This document shows, piece after piece, positions 43,968 through 53,225 of a stretch of DNA of 64,000 nucleotides; the stretch's first letter is position 1; every line of letters starts with the position of its first letter. Source of the stretch: Paraburkholderia dioscoreae (lineage in GTDB: Bacteria > Pseudomonadota > Gammaproteobacteria > Burkholderiales > Burkholderiaceae); assembly GCF_902459535.1 (NCBI RefSeq), contig NZ_LR699554.1:3410001-3474000 (forward strand), in the 5' to 3' direction. The notes beneath the pieces were generated by a model that saw nothing but the letters and a program-made list of their open reading frames with translations, searched no databases and was not told the origin of the DNA. Position numbers and translations under genes: made by a program.

Positions 43968-44628
43968 ACGCGGTGAAGTCATCAGCCTGATCGGACCGTC
44001 GGGTTCGGGGAAGAGCACGCTGCTGCGTACGCTGGTCGGATTGATGCCGCCCACTGCCGGCCGGGTCGTGCTCGACGACGAGCCGCTCAATTACTCGTCG
44101 CGCAAGAGCGTTCGCGCTGCGCGAGACAAAATGGCGATCGTGTTCCAGCAATACAACCTGTTCCAGAACATGGACGTAATGCGCAACGTCACGCTGTCGC
44201 CTCTGAAGATCAAGAAGCGCGCACGCGATCAGGTGGAAAACGAGGCGAAGGAACTGCTTCGCCGCGTGGGCCTGGCGGATAAACACCGTAGCTACCCGGA
44301 CGAACTCTCCGGCGGCCAGCAACAGCGCGTTGCCATTGCGCGGGCGCTGGCGCTGAAACCCGAATTGCTCTTGCTCGACGAAATCACCGCCGCGCTCGAC
44401 CCGGAACTCGTGAACGAAGTTCTCGACACCGTGCGCACACTGGCGAGCGAAGGCATCACGATGCTGCTCGTATCGCATGAAATGTCGTTCGTGCGCGAAG
44501 TGTCCACGCGGGTGGTGATGATGGACAAAGGGCAGATCGTCGAAATCGGCACGCCGGACAAGATCTTCGGCAATGCCAGCGAAGCACGTACGCGGGACTT
44601 CGTCGGGAAGATTCTGCGGCATCACTAA
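43888..44628 (+). CDS. Amino-acid ABC transporter ATPase
   Basis: The protein is about 246 aa. Walker A is GPSGSGKST, the signature is LSGGQQQR and Walker B is LLLLDEITAALDP, with Ile at the position usually Pro in DEPTSAL. The start is uncertain: TTG at 43888 has GGAGA seven bases upstream and gives the family N-terminus (LPHLAVEKL), whereas a GTG at 43867 adds seven residues. The gene overlaps the second permease by 80 bp. Confidence 0.88.
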   Translation: MPHLAVEKLSSAYAQQQVLRDITLSVERGEVISLIGPSGSGKSTLLRTLVGLMPPTAGRVVLDDEPLNYSSRKSVRAARDKMAIVFQQYNLFQNMDVMRNVTLSPLKIKKRARDQVENEAKELLRRVGLADKHRSYPDELSGGQQQRVAIARALALKPELLLLDEITAALDPELVNEVLDTVRTLASEGITMLLVSHEMSFVREVSTRVVMMDKGQIVEIGTPDKIFGNASEARTRDFVGKILRHH

Positions 44629-44646
44629 GCCGGCTGTGCGCCGGCT
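44628..44646. terminator. Hairpin between convergent operons
   Basis: AGCCGGC-TGTGC-GCCGGCT follows the ATPase stop directly and precedes the convergent FAD oxidoreductase stop. Confidence 0.6.
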
Positions 44647-44661
44647 CGCATGCCTGAGAAA

Positions 44662-45798
44662 TCAGGCGCGCGCCAGCAGGAATGGCGCAAGGTCGACATC
44701 GAAGGGCGCCGGTTTGTCTTGCACCAGACTCGCTATGATCCGTGCGATAGCCGGCCCTGCCGTAAAGCCCATCCACGGAAAGAAATTGATGAAGAAGCCA
44801 GGCGTGCCCGGCACTTCGCCAAGAATTGGCTTCCAGTCGTCGGTTCCATTCACCACCGCTGCCCACGTGCGAATCACGGACAGCGCGCCGAGCGCCGGCA
44901 CTGCAGCCAGCGCGACCGCCATATTGCGTTCCAGCGAGTCGGGGTCGGTACTCGGATGACCGCGGCTGTGCCAGCGCGCCGGCCAACCGCCGCCAATCAG
45001 AATGGAGCCGGCCTGATTCTGTTTGAGGGTGAGTTTGTCGCCGGCTGAATAGACGAGGTGTGGGATCAGCGGCGCGACGCGCTCCGTCACGGCAACCTGA
45101 ATCGCGAATCCCTGCACGTCGATGGCGATACCGAGCAGCGATGCGATCTTGCCGGCGTCGGCGCCTGCCGCATTCACCACGCGCCGCGCCCGGAATGCCC
45201 GGTTGCCGGCGAACACCTCGAAGCCCTCGCCGCTACGGACAATCCGTGTCACCGCGACATGGCGCTCGAACACCACCCCGTGCGTGCGCGCAGCGCGCGC
45301 ATAAGCGAGCGTGGCAGCAAGCGGGCTCGCTTTGCCTTCGTCGGGACAGAACGCGCCGCCGACAATCGCATCGGACAGATACGGCGCGAGCGCTTTGACT
45401 TCGCCCCGGTCGAGCAGACGGATTTCGAGTCCTTGCGAGCGCTCCACTTCTGCTTTTGCCGCAATCGACGCCATCTGCGATTCGTCGGTCGCAACCAGAA
45501 GCCCCCCCTTCAGCGACACTTCCAGATCAGCGTCGAGCTCGGCCGGCAAACCGCGCCATACGTCGATAGAACGGTGCAGCAGGCCAATGGTCGGCGCAAA
45601 CGTTCTGGCCCATTGCGGCCCGCGATTGACGAACGGATCATGCGGAATCTGTGCGTGCAGGCTGCCGGCATTCGACCCGGACGCTTGCGTATTCAACTCG
45701 CTGCGCTCCAGCACGGTTACGGCAACGCCGTCACGGGCAAGGTAATAGGCAGTCGCGCAGCCGGCGAGACCGCCGCCGATCACAATGACATCGTTCAT
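44662..45798 (-). CDS. DadA-like FAD-dependent amino-acid oxidoreductase
   Basis: The protein is 378 aa. The FAD motif VIVIGGGLAGCATAYYLA is at the N-terminus and a DAO fold follows (SLKGGLLVATDE; VNAAGADAG; C-terminal PWMGFTAGPAIARII). DAO-family members oxidise secondary or D-amino acids. It could be the beta subunit of an opine- or D-amino-acid dehydrogenase with the fused protein at 50732-52450. It is 38 bp downstream of the OYE gene. Confidence 0.88.
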   Translation of the reverse strand: MNDVIVIGGGLAGCATAYYLARDGVAVTVLERSELNTQASGSNAGSLHAQIPHDPFVNRGPQWARTFAPTIGLLHRSIDVWRGLPAELDADLEVSLKGGLLVATDESQMASIAAKAEVERSQGLEIRLLDRGEVKALAPYLSDAIVGGAFCPDEGKASPLAATLAYARAARTHGVVFERHVAVTRIVRSGEGFEVFAGNRAFRARRVVNAAGADAGKIASLLGIAIDVQGFAIQVAVTERVAPLIPHLVYSAGDKLTLKQNQAGSILIGGGWPARWHSRGHPSTDPDSLERNMAVALAAVPALGALSVIRTWAAVVNGTDDWKPILGEVPGTPGFFINFFPWMGFTAGPAIARIIASLVQDKPAPFDVDLAPFLLARA

Positions 45799-45835
45799 CG
45801 GTTCGACAGGTGGAGTGTTGGGAAGACGCGACGGA

Positions 45836-46966
45836 TTACTTCGTCACGGCATCGGCAGAAAGCATGTTACGCCGCGCCAGGAAGAAGGCGAAATTCCTGG
45901 GCAGCACTTCGTGCGGAAAAGGATGGCCCAACGCCCGCGCGGCGCGATACACGAAGTTGGGATCAGCCAGCAACTCGCGCCCAATCGCTACAAAATCGGC
46001 TGACCCGTCGCTGATAATCCGGTTCGCCTGCTCAGGTTCGGTGATCAATCCCACCGCCATTGTCGCCATTCCAGCCTCGCGACGAATCCTTTCGGCGTAC
46101 GGCACTTGATGTCCCGGCGCCTCTGCGCGAATCGACCGCGCGACGGGCCCGCGAATGCCGCCCGACGAACAGTCGAGCAGATCGATGCCGATGTTTTTCA
46201 GCCGCCGCGCCAGCTCGACCGTTTCGTCGAGCGTGACGCCACCCGCGCTTTCGTCCACGCAGGATGCGCGATACCACACCGGCATGGCCTCCGGTACAGC
46301 CTGCCGCACCGCGAGCGCGGCTTCCAGCGCCAGGCGCGCGCGATTGTCGAACGCGCCGCCATAGCGATCCGTACGGTGATTCGCCAGTGGCGACAGGAAC
46401 TCGTGCAACAGATAGCCGTGCGCGCCGTGCAACTCGACAAAATCGAGTCCGGCTTCGACCGCCCGCCGCGCGCTCGCCGCGAACGCGGCAACGATGCGCG
46501 CAATACCGGCTTCATCTAGCGCCACGGGGATCGGCCAACCGTCGGCGTGCGCCAGCGCCGACGGCGCAATCGCGGTCCAGCCGCGCGGCGGCACTGCTTC
46601 CGCGAGCGGTCCCGCGCCGTCCCACGGGCTAGCCGAACTGGCTTTGCGCCCGGCGTGCCCGATCTGCACGCCAAGCGGGATACCCTGATCGCGATACAGC
46701 CCGGCCAACTGACGGAAACCAGCGATCTGGCCGTCGTGCCATAGGCCGAGACAGCCCTCGCTGATACGGCCGTCGCGTTCAACGGCCGTTGCCTCGATCA
46801 GCGCACCTCCCACACCGCCGAGCGCAAAGCGCGCGTGATGCGCAAGATGCCACGCGCCGACCTGACCTTCGACGGCACGGTATTGACACATCGGCGACAC
46901 GACGATCCGATTGGCGAAAGTCGTGCCTCGCGAACTGAACGGTGTGAACAGGCTGATCTCGCGCAT
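45836..46966 (-). CDS. NADH:flavin oxidoreductase (Old Yellow Enzyme, YqjM-like)
   Basis: The protein is 376 aa. An FMN barrel with LFTPFSSRGTTFANRIVVSPMCQY, the catalytic IGHAGRKASS, and ELHGAHGYLLHEFLSPLANHRTD-region residues (about 175-197) match the YqjM/XenA class. It reduces activated C=C bonds. The ATG at 46966 follows the DHDPS stop by 7 bp, so it is co-transcribed. Confidence 0.9.
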   Translation of the reverse strand: MREISLFTPFSSRGTTFANRIVVSPMCQYRAVEGQVGAWHLAHHARFALGGVGGALIEATAVERDGRISEGCLGLWHDGQIAGFRQLAGLYRDQGIPLGVQIGHAGRKASSASPWDGAGPLAEAVPPRGWTAIAPSALAHADGWPIPVALDEAGIARIVAAFAASARRAVEAGLDFVELHGAHGYLLHEFLSPLANHRTDRYGGAFDNRARLALEAALAVRQAVPEAMPVWYRASCVDESAGGVTLDETVELARRLKNIGIDLLDCSSGGIRGPVARSIRAEAPGHQVPYAERIRREAGMATMAVGLITEPEQANRIISDGSADFVAIGRELLADPNFVYRAARALGHPFPHEVLPRNFAFFLARRNMLSADAVTK

Positions 46967-46973
46967 GGTGGGC

Positions 46974-47915
46974 TCAGGCCTTTTGTGCCGCGCAGCGCGC
47001 GACATAGGCGTTGATGTCGTCGAGGATCGACACGATCTTCGCGCGCCGTTGAATGCCTTCTTCACCAAGCGCGGAAAACGTCGTGAGTGGAGGACGCACA
47101 TCGCCGACCGGATAACCCTGCGATGCCGCCAGCGCCTTCGAGTAGCACTGATGCCCATAAGTCGGATGACCTTCCGCGATGATCCGGTCGAAACTGCCAA
47201 TCATCTTCTGGATGGTCTTTGCCTCTTCGATGTCGCCTTCGACCAGCGCATCCCACATACGCGTGGAGGCTTTCGGAATGTAGTTCGCGTACGGATTGAC
47301 ATATCCGACCGCACCGAGCAGGAAGCTTTCCACCGGCCGTTCGCCCGCGAAGACGTTCATCACGCCGTCGGTGGCCTCGATCACGTCGTAGACACGCCCT
47401 ACGTCCATACTCGCTTCCTTGATGTAGCGCACGTTGTCGAATGCACGGGTCAGACGCGCCACCAGTTGCGCCGACATGTCGACATTGGTCGTGACCGGGT
47501 TGTTGTACAGCATGATCGGCAGCGACGTGGCTTCGGAAATCGCCCGGTAGTATTCGAAGATTTCATCTTCGGTTGGCGTGTAGTAATACGGTGGAACAAT
47601 CATGTATCCGTCCACTCCGAGCGCTTCCGCTTCGCGGGTGTAGCGCACCGCGTTGGGTGTCGACGCGTTCATCGTACCGACCAGCACGTCCATTCGCCCT
47701 GCAACGTGCTTGACCGTGGCCTCTACATATTGCGTGCGTTCTTCGTCCGTGATCGTCAAAAACTCGCCCGTGGTGCCAAGAATGATGACACCGGGGGAAC
47801 CCGCTTCTATCTGCCAGTCGAGAAAACGCTTGAGCGCCTCTATATCGATCGACTTACCGTCCGCTGTGAACGGCGTAACGGTCACGCCGTAACTGCCTCG
47901 AAAAACTTTACACAC
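46974..47915 (-). CDS. DHDPS/NAL-family aldolase or dehydratase
   Basis: The protein is 313 aa from a GTG start with GGAGAAAG upstream. TTGEF (48-52), Tyr137 (MLYNNP) and Schiff-base Lys166 (YIKEAS) are intact. The family includes dihydrodipicolinate synthase, N-acetylneuraminate lyase, KDG aldolase and pyrroline-4-hydroxy-2-carboxylate deaminase. Beside amino-acid oxidoreductases, a deaminase/dehydratase or retro-aldol role is more likely than lysine synthesis. Confidence 0.88.
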   Translation of the reverse strand: MCKVFRGSYGVTVTPFTADGKSIDIEALKRFLDWQIEAGSPGVIILGTTGEFLTITDEERTQYVEATVKHVAGRMDVLVGTMNASTPNAVRYTREAEALGVDGYMIVPPYYYTPTEDEIFEYYRAISEATSLPIMLYNNPVTTNVDMSAQLVARLTRAFDNVRYIKEASMDVGRVYDVIEATDGVMNVFAGERPVESFLLGAVGYVNPYANYIPKASTRMWDALVEGDIEEAKTIQKMIGSFDRIIAEGHPTYGHQCYSKALAASQGYPVGDVRPPLTTFSALGEEGIQRRAKIVSILDDINAYVARCAAQKA

Positions 47916-48334
47916 GTAGCTTTCTCCAATTTACTCGTTGAACTTCAGAGCGCCATGCGCACAATTGTCACACGCCGAATTTGATGATCTTCCTGCTTTT
48001 CATAAAGCCTGCAACGTTGCCATCGTCCCGAACCTCGCCCTATATCGGTAATTTTTGTCGTCTCTCATCACTTTATGACGCGAAAATTACCTAAATTTCA
48101 TAAAAATCCCACAATCATTTTTGTTCACATGGCGCCTGAATGTTAGCATGGCGCACGTTTTGTCACAAAGCACCTGCATCGAAATTCCCAACTTGCCGTG
48201 TGCTGTGGCGACCGCAGAACGTGCAAACCACGTGTGCAGGTAGTTCGACCCAGTCAACCGCTTCGCACCTGCTGCGAGGCATCTGGTTCGCACTACCAAT
48301 TTCCAGCAGTATCAATTCAGGGGAGTTGAGCGGC
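47916..48334. other. Divergent control region with two GTGCGC-type sites
   Basis: A 420-bp gene-less interval between the DHDPS-family gene and a porin. Sites are at 47949-47964 (AGCGCCATGCGCACAA) and about 48146-48162 (CATGGCGCACGTTTTGT). One site faces each gene. Confidence 0.55.
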
Positions 48335-49465
48335 ATGAGGACTATCAGACGGATCGCTGCGCTTGTCGGCGTTGCGGCAACGGGTTTGGCTCACGCACAA
48401 AGCAGCGTGACGATGTACGGCGTGATCGACGTAGGCCCCACATTCGTCAGCAACGAAGGCGGCGCACACAACATCAAGATGGACGACTCGATCGCGTCGG
48501 GCAATCGCTGGGGCTTGAAAGGAACGGAAGATCTGGGTGGCGGACTGCAAGCGATTTTCACCCTTGAAAACGGCTTCGACGCGTTAAATGGCACCTTCCG
48601 TCAAGGTGGTCGCGAATTCGGCCGTCAGGCATGGGTAGGCCTGCAAAACAAATACGGTTCCATTACGATGGGCCGTCAATACGACCTGATTTACGATTAC
48701 ACCGCCATCTACGCGATGAGCGCCTGGGCAAGCGGTTACGCGACTCACCAGGGCGATCTGGACCGCATGGGCTGGGAACGCCTGGACAACGTCATCAAGC
48801 TCAAGAGTGCCGATTTCAACGGATTGCAAGCCGGCGCATTGTATTCGTTCGGCAACGTGCCGGGCAGTTTGCATGAAGATAGTTCGTGGTCTTTTGGCGG
48901 ACAATATAACCATGGTCCGTTCTCCGCCGGCGTGGTCTATCTGCGCATGAACAACCCGAATGGCTCGAATGCGATAGACCCGTATGCGTCAATGGGCGTC
49001 TCCAGTTTCCTCGGCCAGACTACCGCAACGCGCGACCCGTCCACCGGCCAGGTCACCGACCTGTTCTCCAGCACAGCGATGCAGATCGACAGTCAGAGCG
49101 TGCTAACGGTCGGCGCGAGTTACATACTGGGGAAGGTCACCTACGGACTTGCGTATTCGGATGTCTGGTTCAAGGGCTTCGGCCAGACCGCGGTGCTACG
49201 CACGTATGACGCGGGTGCCTCGTGGCAGGTCACACCTTCGTTCAACGCCTCGGCAGGTTACTTCTATTCGACCCTGGACGGACACCACTACAACGAAGCC
49301 AGCCTCGGCTTCGACTACAACTTCTCCAAGAGAACCGACGTCTATTTGCAAGGCTCTTATCTGCGTGCTTCCTCGGGCGTCGATGCTGTGCAGGGCTACC
49401 TGTTCACGCCGTCGACCACCAGTACGCAGACAAGCGTACGTATTGGTCTGCGTCACCGCTTCTGA
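48335..49465 (+). CDS. Gram-negative porin (OmpC type)
   Basis: The protein is 376 aa. The signal peptide ends at GLAHA near residue 22, then QSSVTMYGVIDVGPTF. RWGLKGTEDLGGGLQ and the terminal RIGLRHRF are typical of the family. GGGGAG precedes the ATG at 48335, and the longer open frame upstream lacks homology. It probably admits the substrate of the island. Confidence 0.9.
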   Translation: MRTIRRIAALVGVAATGLAHAQSSVTMYGVIDVGPTFVSNEGGAHNIKMDDSIASGNRWGLKGTEDLGGGLQAIFTLENGFDALNGTFRQGGREFGRQAWVGLQNKYGSITMGRQYDLIYDYTAIYAMSAWASGYATHQGDLDRMGWERLDNVIKLKSADFNGLQAGALYSFGNVPGSLHEDSSWSFGGQYNHGPFSAGVVYLRMNNPNGSNAIDPYASMGVSSFLGQTTATRDPSTGQVTDLFSSTAMQIDSQSVLTVGASYILGKVTYGLAYSDVWFKGFGQTAVLRTYDAGASWQVTPSFNASAGYFYSTLDGHHYNEASLGFDYNFSKRTDVYLQGSYLRASSGVDAVQGYLFTPSTTSTQTSVRIGLRHRF

Positions 49466-49471
49466 TGTGAA

Positions 49472-49504
49472 AGCGCCGTACGGCTCGTCGAGCCGTGCGG
49501 CGCT
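49472..49504. terminator. 15-bp-stem hairpin between convergent genes
   Basis: AGCGCCGTACGGCTC pairs with GAGCCGTGCGGCGCT (one G-T pair) around a 3-nt loop, between the porin and the FAD oxidoreductase. Probably bidirectional. Confidence 0.65.
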
Positions 49505-49544
49505 GGTTGTGGCCCGAAGTTTCGCTGCGGATGAATCCAGTGTT

Positions 49545-50735
49545 TTATTGTCCAGCCAGCGCCCGCAACTCTTCCTCTTGCAGACGCATTGGCGAATAAG
49601 GCTGCATGTCGACACCCGGATCGCGGCCCGTCATCAGATCGGCGACCAGACGGGCGGTGAGCGGCCCAAGCGTATAACCGGCGTCGCCAGGAATAGCCGC
49701 ATGCAGTCCCGGCAAACCCGGCATCTCGCCCAGCACACCGCGCCCGTCCACCTTCGAATTCAGACCGGCCCACGTGCGGATGATCTGCAACTGCGCCAGC
49801 GACGGCACCATGTATTGCGCCAGCGAAACGTTCCCAATCAGGCTCGCCGGATCAACCACAGGATAATCCGATCCGGGTGCAAGTTTCGCGGGCCAGCCAC
49901 CTCCGATCACAACTTGCCCGGTAGACAACTGCTTGAGCGTGATCGAACGCTCCGCATGCTGCACCAGATGCAGGATCAGCGGCGGCGCGGCCTCGGTGAT
50001 ATTCATGTGCAACGGCTCGGGCTCCACCGGCAGGAAAGCGCCCACGCTATCCATCAACGCACGCGCACCGGGACCAGCCGCAACTGCGACCTGCCGCGCC
50101 TGGAGCGAACCCAGCGTGGTGGCAAGCGTGAACCCCGGAGAGATGGCACACAGTCGTTCGACCTTGCATCGGTCGACGATCGTCACGCCCAGACGGACCG
50201 CCCACGCCCGCACCTGTGCATTGCAGCGGAGGGGGTTGAGCTTGCCTTCGTTGGCGCACAATTCCGCACCGTATGCGGCTGGACCGAGATAAGGCGCGAT
50301 ACGCTCGAGATCGCCCCGTTCGAGCAACTCGACCGACAAACCCAGTTCGCGCTCACGCCGACTCTTCGTCACGAGAAATTCGAATTGCTCGGGCGTCTCC
50401 GCAACCATCAACCCGCCAGAGACTTTCATTTCGAAATCGGCGCCGATATCGCGCTCGAATTCCCGCCAGTATTCAACTGCTCTGGGATAGAGCGGCAACT
50501 GCTGTTCGAAACCGGCCACGCGCTGCGGAAAGAGCCGCATGAAGCGGCTTTGCATCTGCACGTGCAGGCTGCCGGCATTAGCTGTCGAAGCCGAAGATCC
50601 GCCCGCATCGATCAACGTCACCGCACGGCCGCGCTGCGCAAGAAAGCCGGCCAGACACAAGCCGACAATACCTCCGCCGATCACTGCGACATCGGTTTGA
50701 CGGCATGGCAATTCGTCTATCCGGATGGGGCTCAT
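49545..50735 (-). CDS. FAD-dependent oxidoreductase, HcnC/OoxB-like subunit
   Basis: The protein is 396 aa. The FAD motif VAVIGGGIVGLCLAGFLAQ (about 16-34) and DAO fold include ITLKQLSTGQVVIGGGWPA and GYTLGPLTARLVADLM near the end. It overlaps the upstream fused ferredoxin/FAD gene as ATGA, so the two products should form one dehydrogenase complex of the HcnABC, opine or D-hydroxyproline dehydrogenase type. It would carry the substrate-oxidising FAD site. Confidence 0.88.
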   Translation of the reverse strand: MSPIRIDELPCRQTDVAVIGGGIVGLCLAGFLAQRGRAVTLIDAGGSSASTANAGSLHVQMQSRFMRLFPQRVAGFEQQLPLYPRAVEYWREFERDIGADFEMKVSGGLMVAETPEQFEFLVTKSRRERELGLSVELLERGDLERIAPYLGPAAYGAELCANEGKLNPLRCNAQVRAWAVRLGVTIVDRCKVERLCAISPGFTLATTLGSLQARQVAVAAGPGARALMDSVGAFLPVEPEPLHMNITEAAPPLILHLVQHAERSITLKQLSTGQVVIGGGWPAKLAPGSDYPVVDPASLIGNVSLAQYMVPSLAQLQIIRTWAGLNSKVDGRGVLGEMPGLPGLHAAIPGDAGYTLGPLTARLVADLMTGRDPGVDMQPYSPMRLQEEELRALAGQ

Positions 50736-52450
50736 GATCCGCTGCCGCGCCCGCTCAGTTCCGCAATCGTTACCGGCTTGACCGGCACGCGTGGGGCAAA
50801 ACCAGACATCTCGTCACGCGAGCGGCCAAAGCGTTCGCACACGATCTCATCCAGCACAGGCGCGCAGTAGCGGCCCTGACAGCGTCCCATGCCGATACGC
50901 GTGCGTCGCTTGATCGCGCCGGCTGTGCTGAGACCTTCGTCGAGCGCCGCATCGAGCTGAGCGAAAGTCACTTCCTCGCAGCGGCAAATCACCGTGTCGC
51001 CACAACGCTCCCTGGGTGCTGTCAGCGGGCTCGCGTAGACGTTCCAGAGCGCGTGCTGGAAGCGGCGCTGTCTGGCCAGTTCATTGACCGCGCGGGCACG
51101 TTCGTGCATCAACGTTTCGGCGGGCGCATGGCCCAACGCGGCAGCCACCGCTGCACCGACGACCACGCCCTCGGCAAGCGCCGCTTTCGCACCGCCGAGG
51201 CCCGTGCAGTCGCCGAGGGCATACACGCCCGCGATGCTCGTCAGACCTGTCTCGTCGCGGCGCGTCGCCAGTTGCCGTCTGCGCGGATCGAAGTCATGCA
51301 CGCAGCCCAGCGCGCGGAGCAGTTCGTTGGCCGGCTCGAAGCCGTAGCCGAGACACACCACGTCCACTTCAATGCGCTGAGTCAGCGTCGCGCCCGAAAC
51401 ATGCGCCAACGTCACGGAAAGTCCACCGGCAACTTTCTCGATCGACTCGATCACCGTGTCGTTGACGATACGCACGCCATGTCGCTTTACCGTTCGCAGA
51501 TAACCGACACCTTCGGCGACGAGCGCAGGGGCAGCAAGACCCATAGTCAGCAATGAATCGAGCGAGCCGAGGCCAGGCGCGGGTGCCGCTTCCACCACCG
51601 CCGCGACGCTCGCCCCGCCGCTCAGCAACTCCGCCGCCAGTTGAAGATTCAACGGACCATTTCCCGCGATCAGCACGCGCTGGCCGGGCAGGCGCCGCGA
51701 CGTGCGCCACAAGGTCTGCGCGGCGCCGGTCGTCATGACACCGGGCAGCGTCCAGCCCGGCACCTGCCAGCCGCGCTCATACGCGCCGGCTGCCACGATG
51801 CAGGCGGCGGGACGAAAACGAATGGATCGCCCCCGCACCGTCGCAATAAATTCCTTCGGTTCGAACGCGCCCCAGACCGGCGCGTCGGCAATAATCTGGA
51901 CGCCTGCCTTGCGGGCCGCATCTATGAGTGCCGCACCGCGCCGATGTTGCGCGTCCGCCGGCAACACGCCCTGCTCCGATACGCCGAGCTGCTTGTAGTA
52001 CTGGCCGCCGGCCTGACTACGCTCATCGAGCACGGTTACGCCGACACCCGCGCGTTGCGCGAAGAGCGCCGCCGATAATCCGCCCGGTCCTGCGCCAATC
52101 ACCAGTAATTCGGGCTCGCGCAACTCGGGTTCGTCCGTGCCGGTGAATGCGCCTGACACATTCACGCCGGCGGATGGAGATGGCGCGATCAGCGGTCGCC
52201 CATGCGCGCCGCGCCGTACGCTGATCGGTTTTTCGATCTTCGTCATGCAGGCGCGCCGATTGGCGACGCCGTCCACTTCGACCAGGCAATCCTGACACAC
52301 GCCCATTCCGCAAAAGACGCCGCGCGGCTGCCCCGATGCGGTAGTTCGAAAATCTTGCACGCCGTGGGCGGTTAGCGTCGCCGCGAGCGTTTCGCCGGGC
52401 CGCGCGCGCAACGTCGCACCTTCGAACTCGATAGGAATGGTTTGGGTCAT
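50732..52450 (-). CDS. Fused [2Fe-2S]/FAD/BFD subunit (HcnA-HcnB-like)
   Basis: The protein is 572 aa with three parts. An N-terminal plant-type [2Fe-2S] domain (about 1-80) has CGMGVCQDC and a fourth Cys in RRACMT. An FAD/NAD-linked reductase domain starts at LLVIGAGPGGLSAALF (about 115). A C-terminal BFD-like [2Fe-2S] domain has CRCEEVTF and CQGRYC. In many opine and D-hydroxyproline dehydrogenases these are separate A and B subunits; here they are one chain. It transfers electrons from the partner FAD protein encoded at 49545-50735. Confidence 0.88.
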   Translation of the reverse strand: MTQTIPIEFEGATLRARPGETLAATLTAHGVQDFRTTASGQPRGVFCGMGVCQDCLVEVDGVANRRACMTKIEKPISVRRGAHGRPLIAPSPSAGVNVSGAFTGTDEPELREPELLVIGAGPGGLSAALFAQRAGVGVTVLDERSQAGGQYYKQLGVSEQGVLPADAQHRRGAALIDAARKAGVQIIADAPVWGAFEPKEFIATVRGRSIRFRPAACIVAAGAYERGWQVPGWTLPGVMTTGAAQTLWRTSRRLPGQRVLIAGNGPLNLQLAAELLSGGASVAAVVEAAPAPGLGSLDSLLTMGLAAPALVAEGVGYLRTVKRHGVRIVNDTVIESIEKVAGGLSVTLAHVSGATLTQRIEVDVVCLGYGFEPANELLRALGCVHDFDPRRRQLATRRDETGLTSIAGVYALGDCTGLGGAKAALAEGVVVGAAVAAALGHAPAETLMHERARAVNELARQRRFQHALWNVYASPLTAPRERCGDTVICRCEEVTFAQLDAALDEGLSTAGAIKRRTRIGMGRCQGRYCAPVLDEIVCERFGRSRDEMSGFAPRVPVKPVTIAELSGRGSGS

Positions 52451-52502
52451 GATCGATCAGCGCATATGCCGGGATGCGTCCGGCAAGAGAAAGCGGCCTG
52501 TT

Positions 52503-53225
52503 TCAAAGCGACGGCTCCAGGCGGGTGTTCAGCACGAGTTCCGCCACCGTTGCATTGTTCGGCAGCGACAACAGGAAGGCGATCGTATCAGCAACCGTTT
52601 CCGGATCCAGCCGGTCCGCCGCTGGGCTCGCGCTTGCGAATGTCGCGATCAGCTCGGTGTTGACCGCGCCGGGACATACCGCTGTTGCGCGCACGCCGCT
52701 ATCCCAGCCTTCGAAACGCGCCGCGTGCGTCAGCGCCATCACTGCATGCTTGGTCATCGAGTAGCCGATGGAATCCGTGGGCCGGTAGCGCTTGCCATCG
52801 GTCGAAGCAATGTTGATGACCCGGCCCCGGCCGCTCAATTTCAGGGCGGGCATGGCGGCGCGAATCGCGCGGTACGGACCCTTCACATTGACTTCCCACA
52901 TCTGGTCGAGCGCGCTTTCATCGCCGCGGTCGAACGTGATTTCGAGCAGGATGCCGGCATTGTTGATCAGTGCGTCGATCTGGCCGAAGCGTTCGAGCGT
53001 TGCTGCGACCCATGAAGTGGCCGAGGCCGCTTCAAACGCGTCGTAGTGCGCAATCAGCACGCGTGCGGTATCCGCCGCCAGCGCCGGGGCGATCTTCGTG
53101 GCGTCGCGTACGCCGAGCGACAACGTATAGCCTTCGTCATATAGACGCACCGCGATAGCGGCGCCGATGCCGCGCGATGCGCCGGATAGCATCACGACGC
53201 GTCCCTCCGTTTCGACTTGCGCCAT
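52503..53225 (-). CDS. SDR family dehydrogenase
   Basis: The protein is 240 aa. SGASRGIG, NNAG, Ser in NIASTDGKRY and the YSMTK active site are intact. The ATG at 53225 overlaps the upstream SDR stop as TGATG, tying the pair together. Confidence 0.88.
   Translation of the reverse strand: MAQVETEGRVVMLSGASRGIGAAIAVRLYDEGYTLSLGVRDATKIAPALAADTARVLIAHYDAFEAASATSWVAATLERFGQIDALINNAGILLEITFDRGDESALDQMWEVNVKGPYRAIRAAMPALKLSGRGRVINIASTDGKRYRPTDSIGYSMTKHAVMALTHAARFEGWDSGVRATAVCPGAVNTELIATFASASPAADRLDPETVADTIAFLLSLPNNATVAELVLNTRLEPSL

Noticed and set aside
46974..47915. Assignment as dapA for lysine synthesis
   Set aside because: Three DHDPS-family genes lie in catabolic contexts in one window; biosynthetic DHDPS is unlikely for this one.
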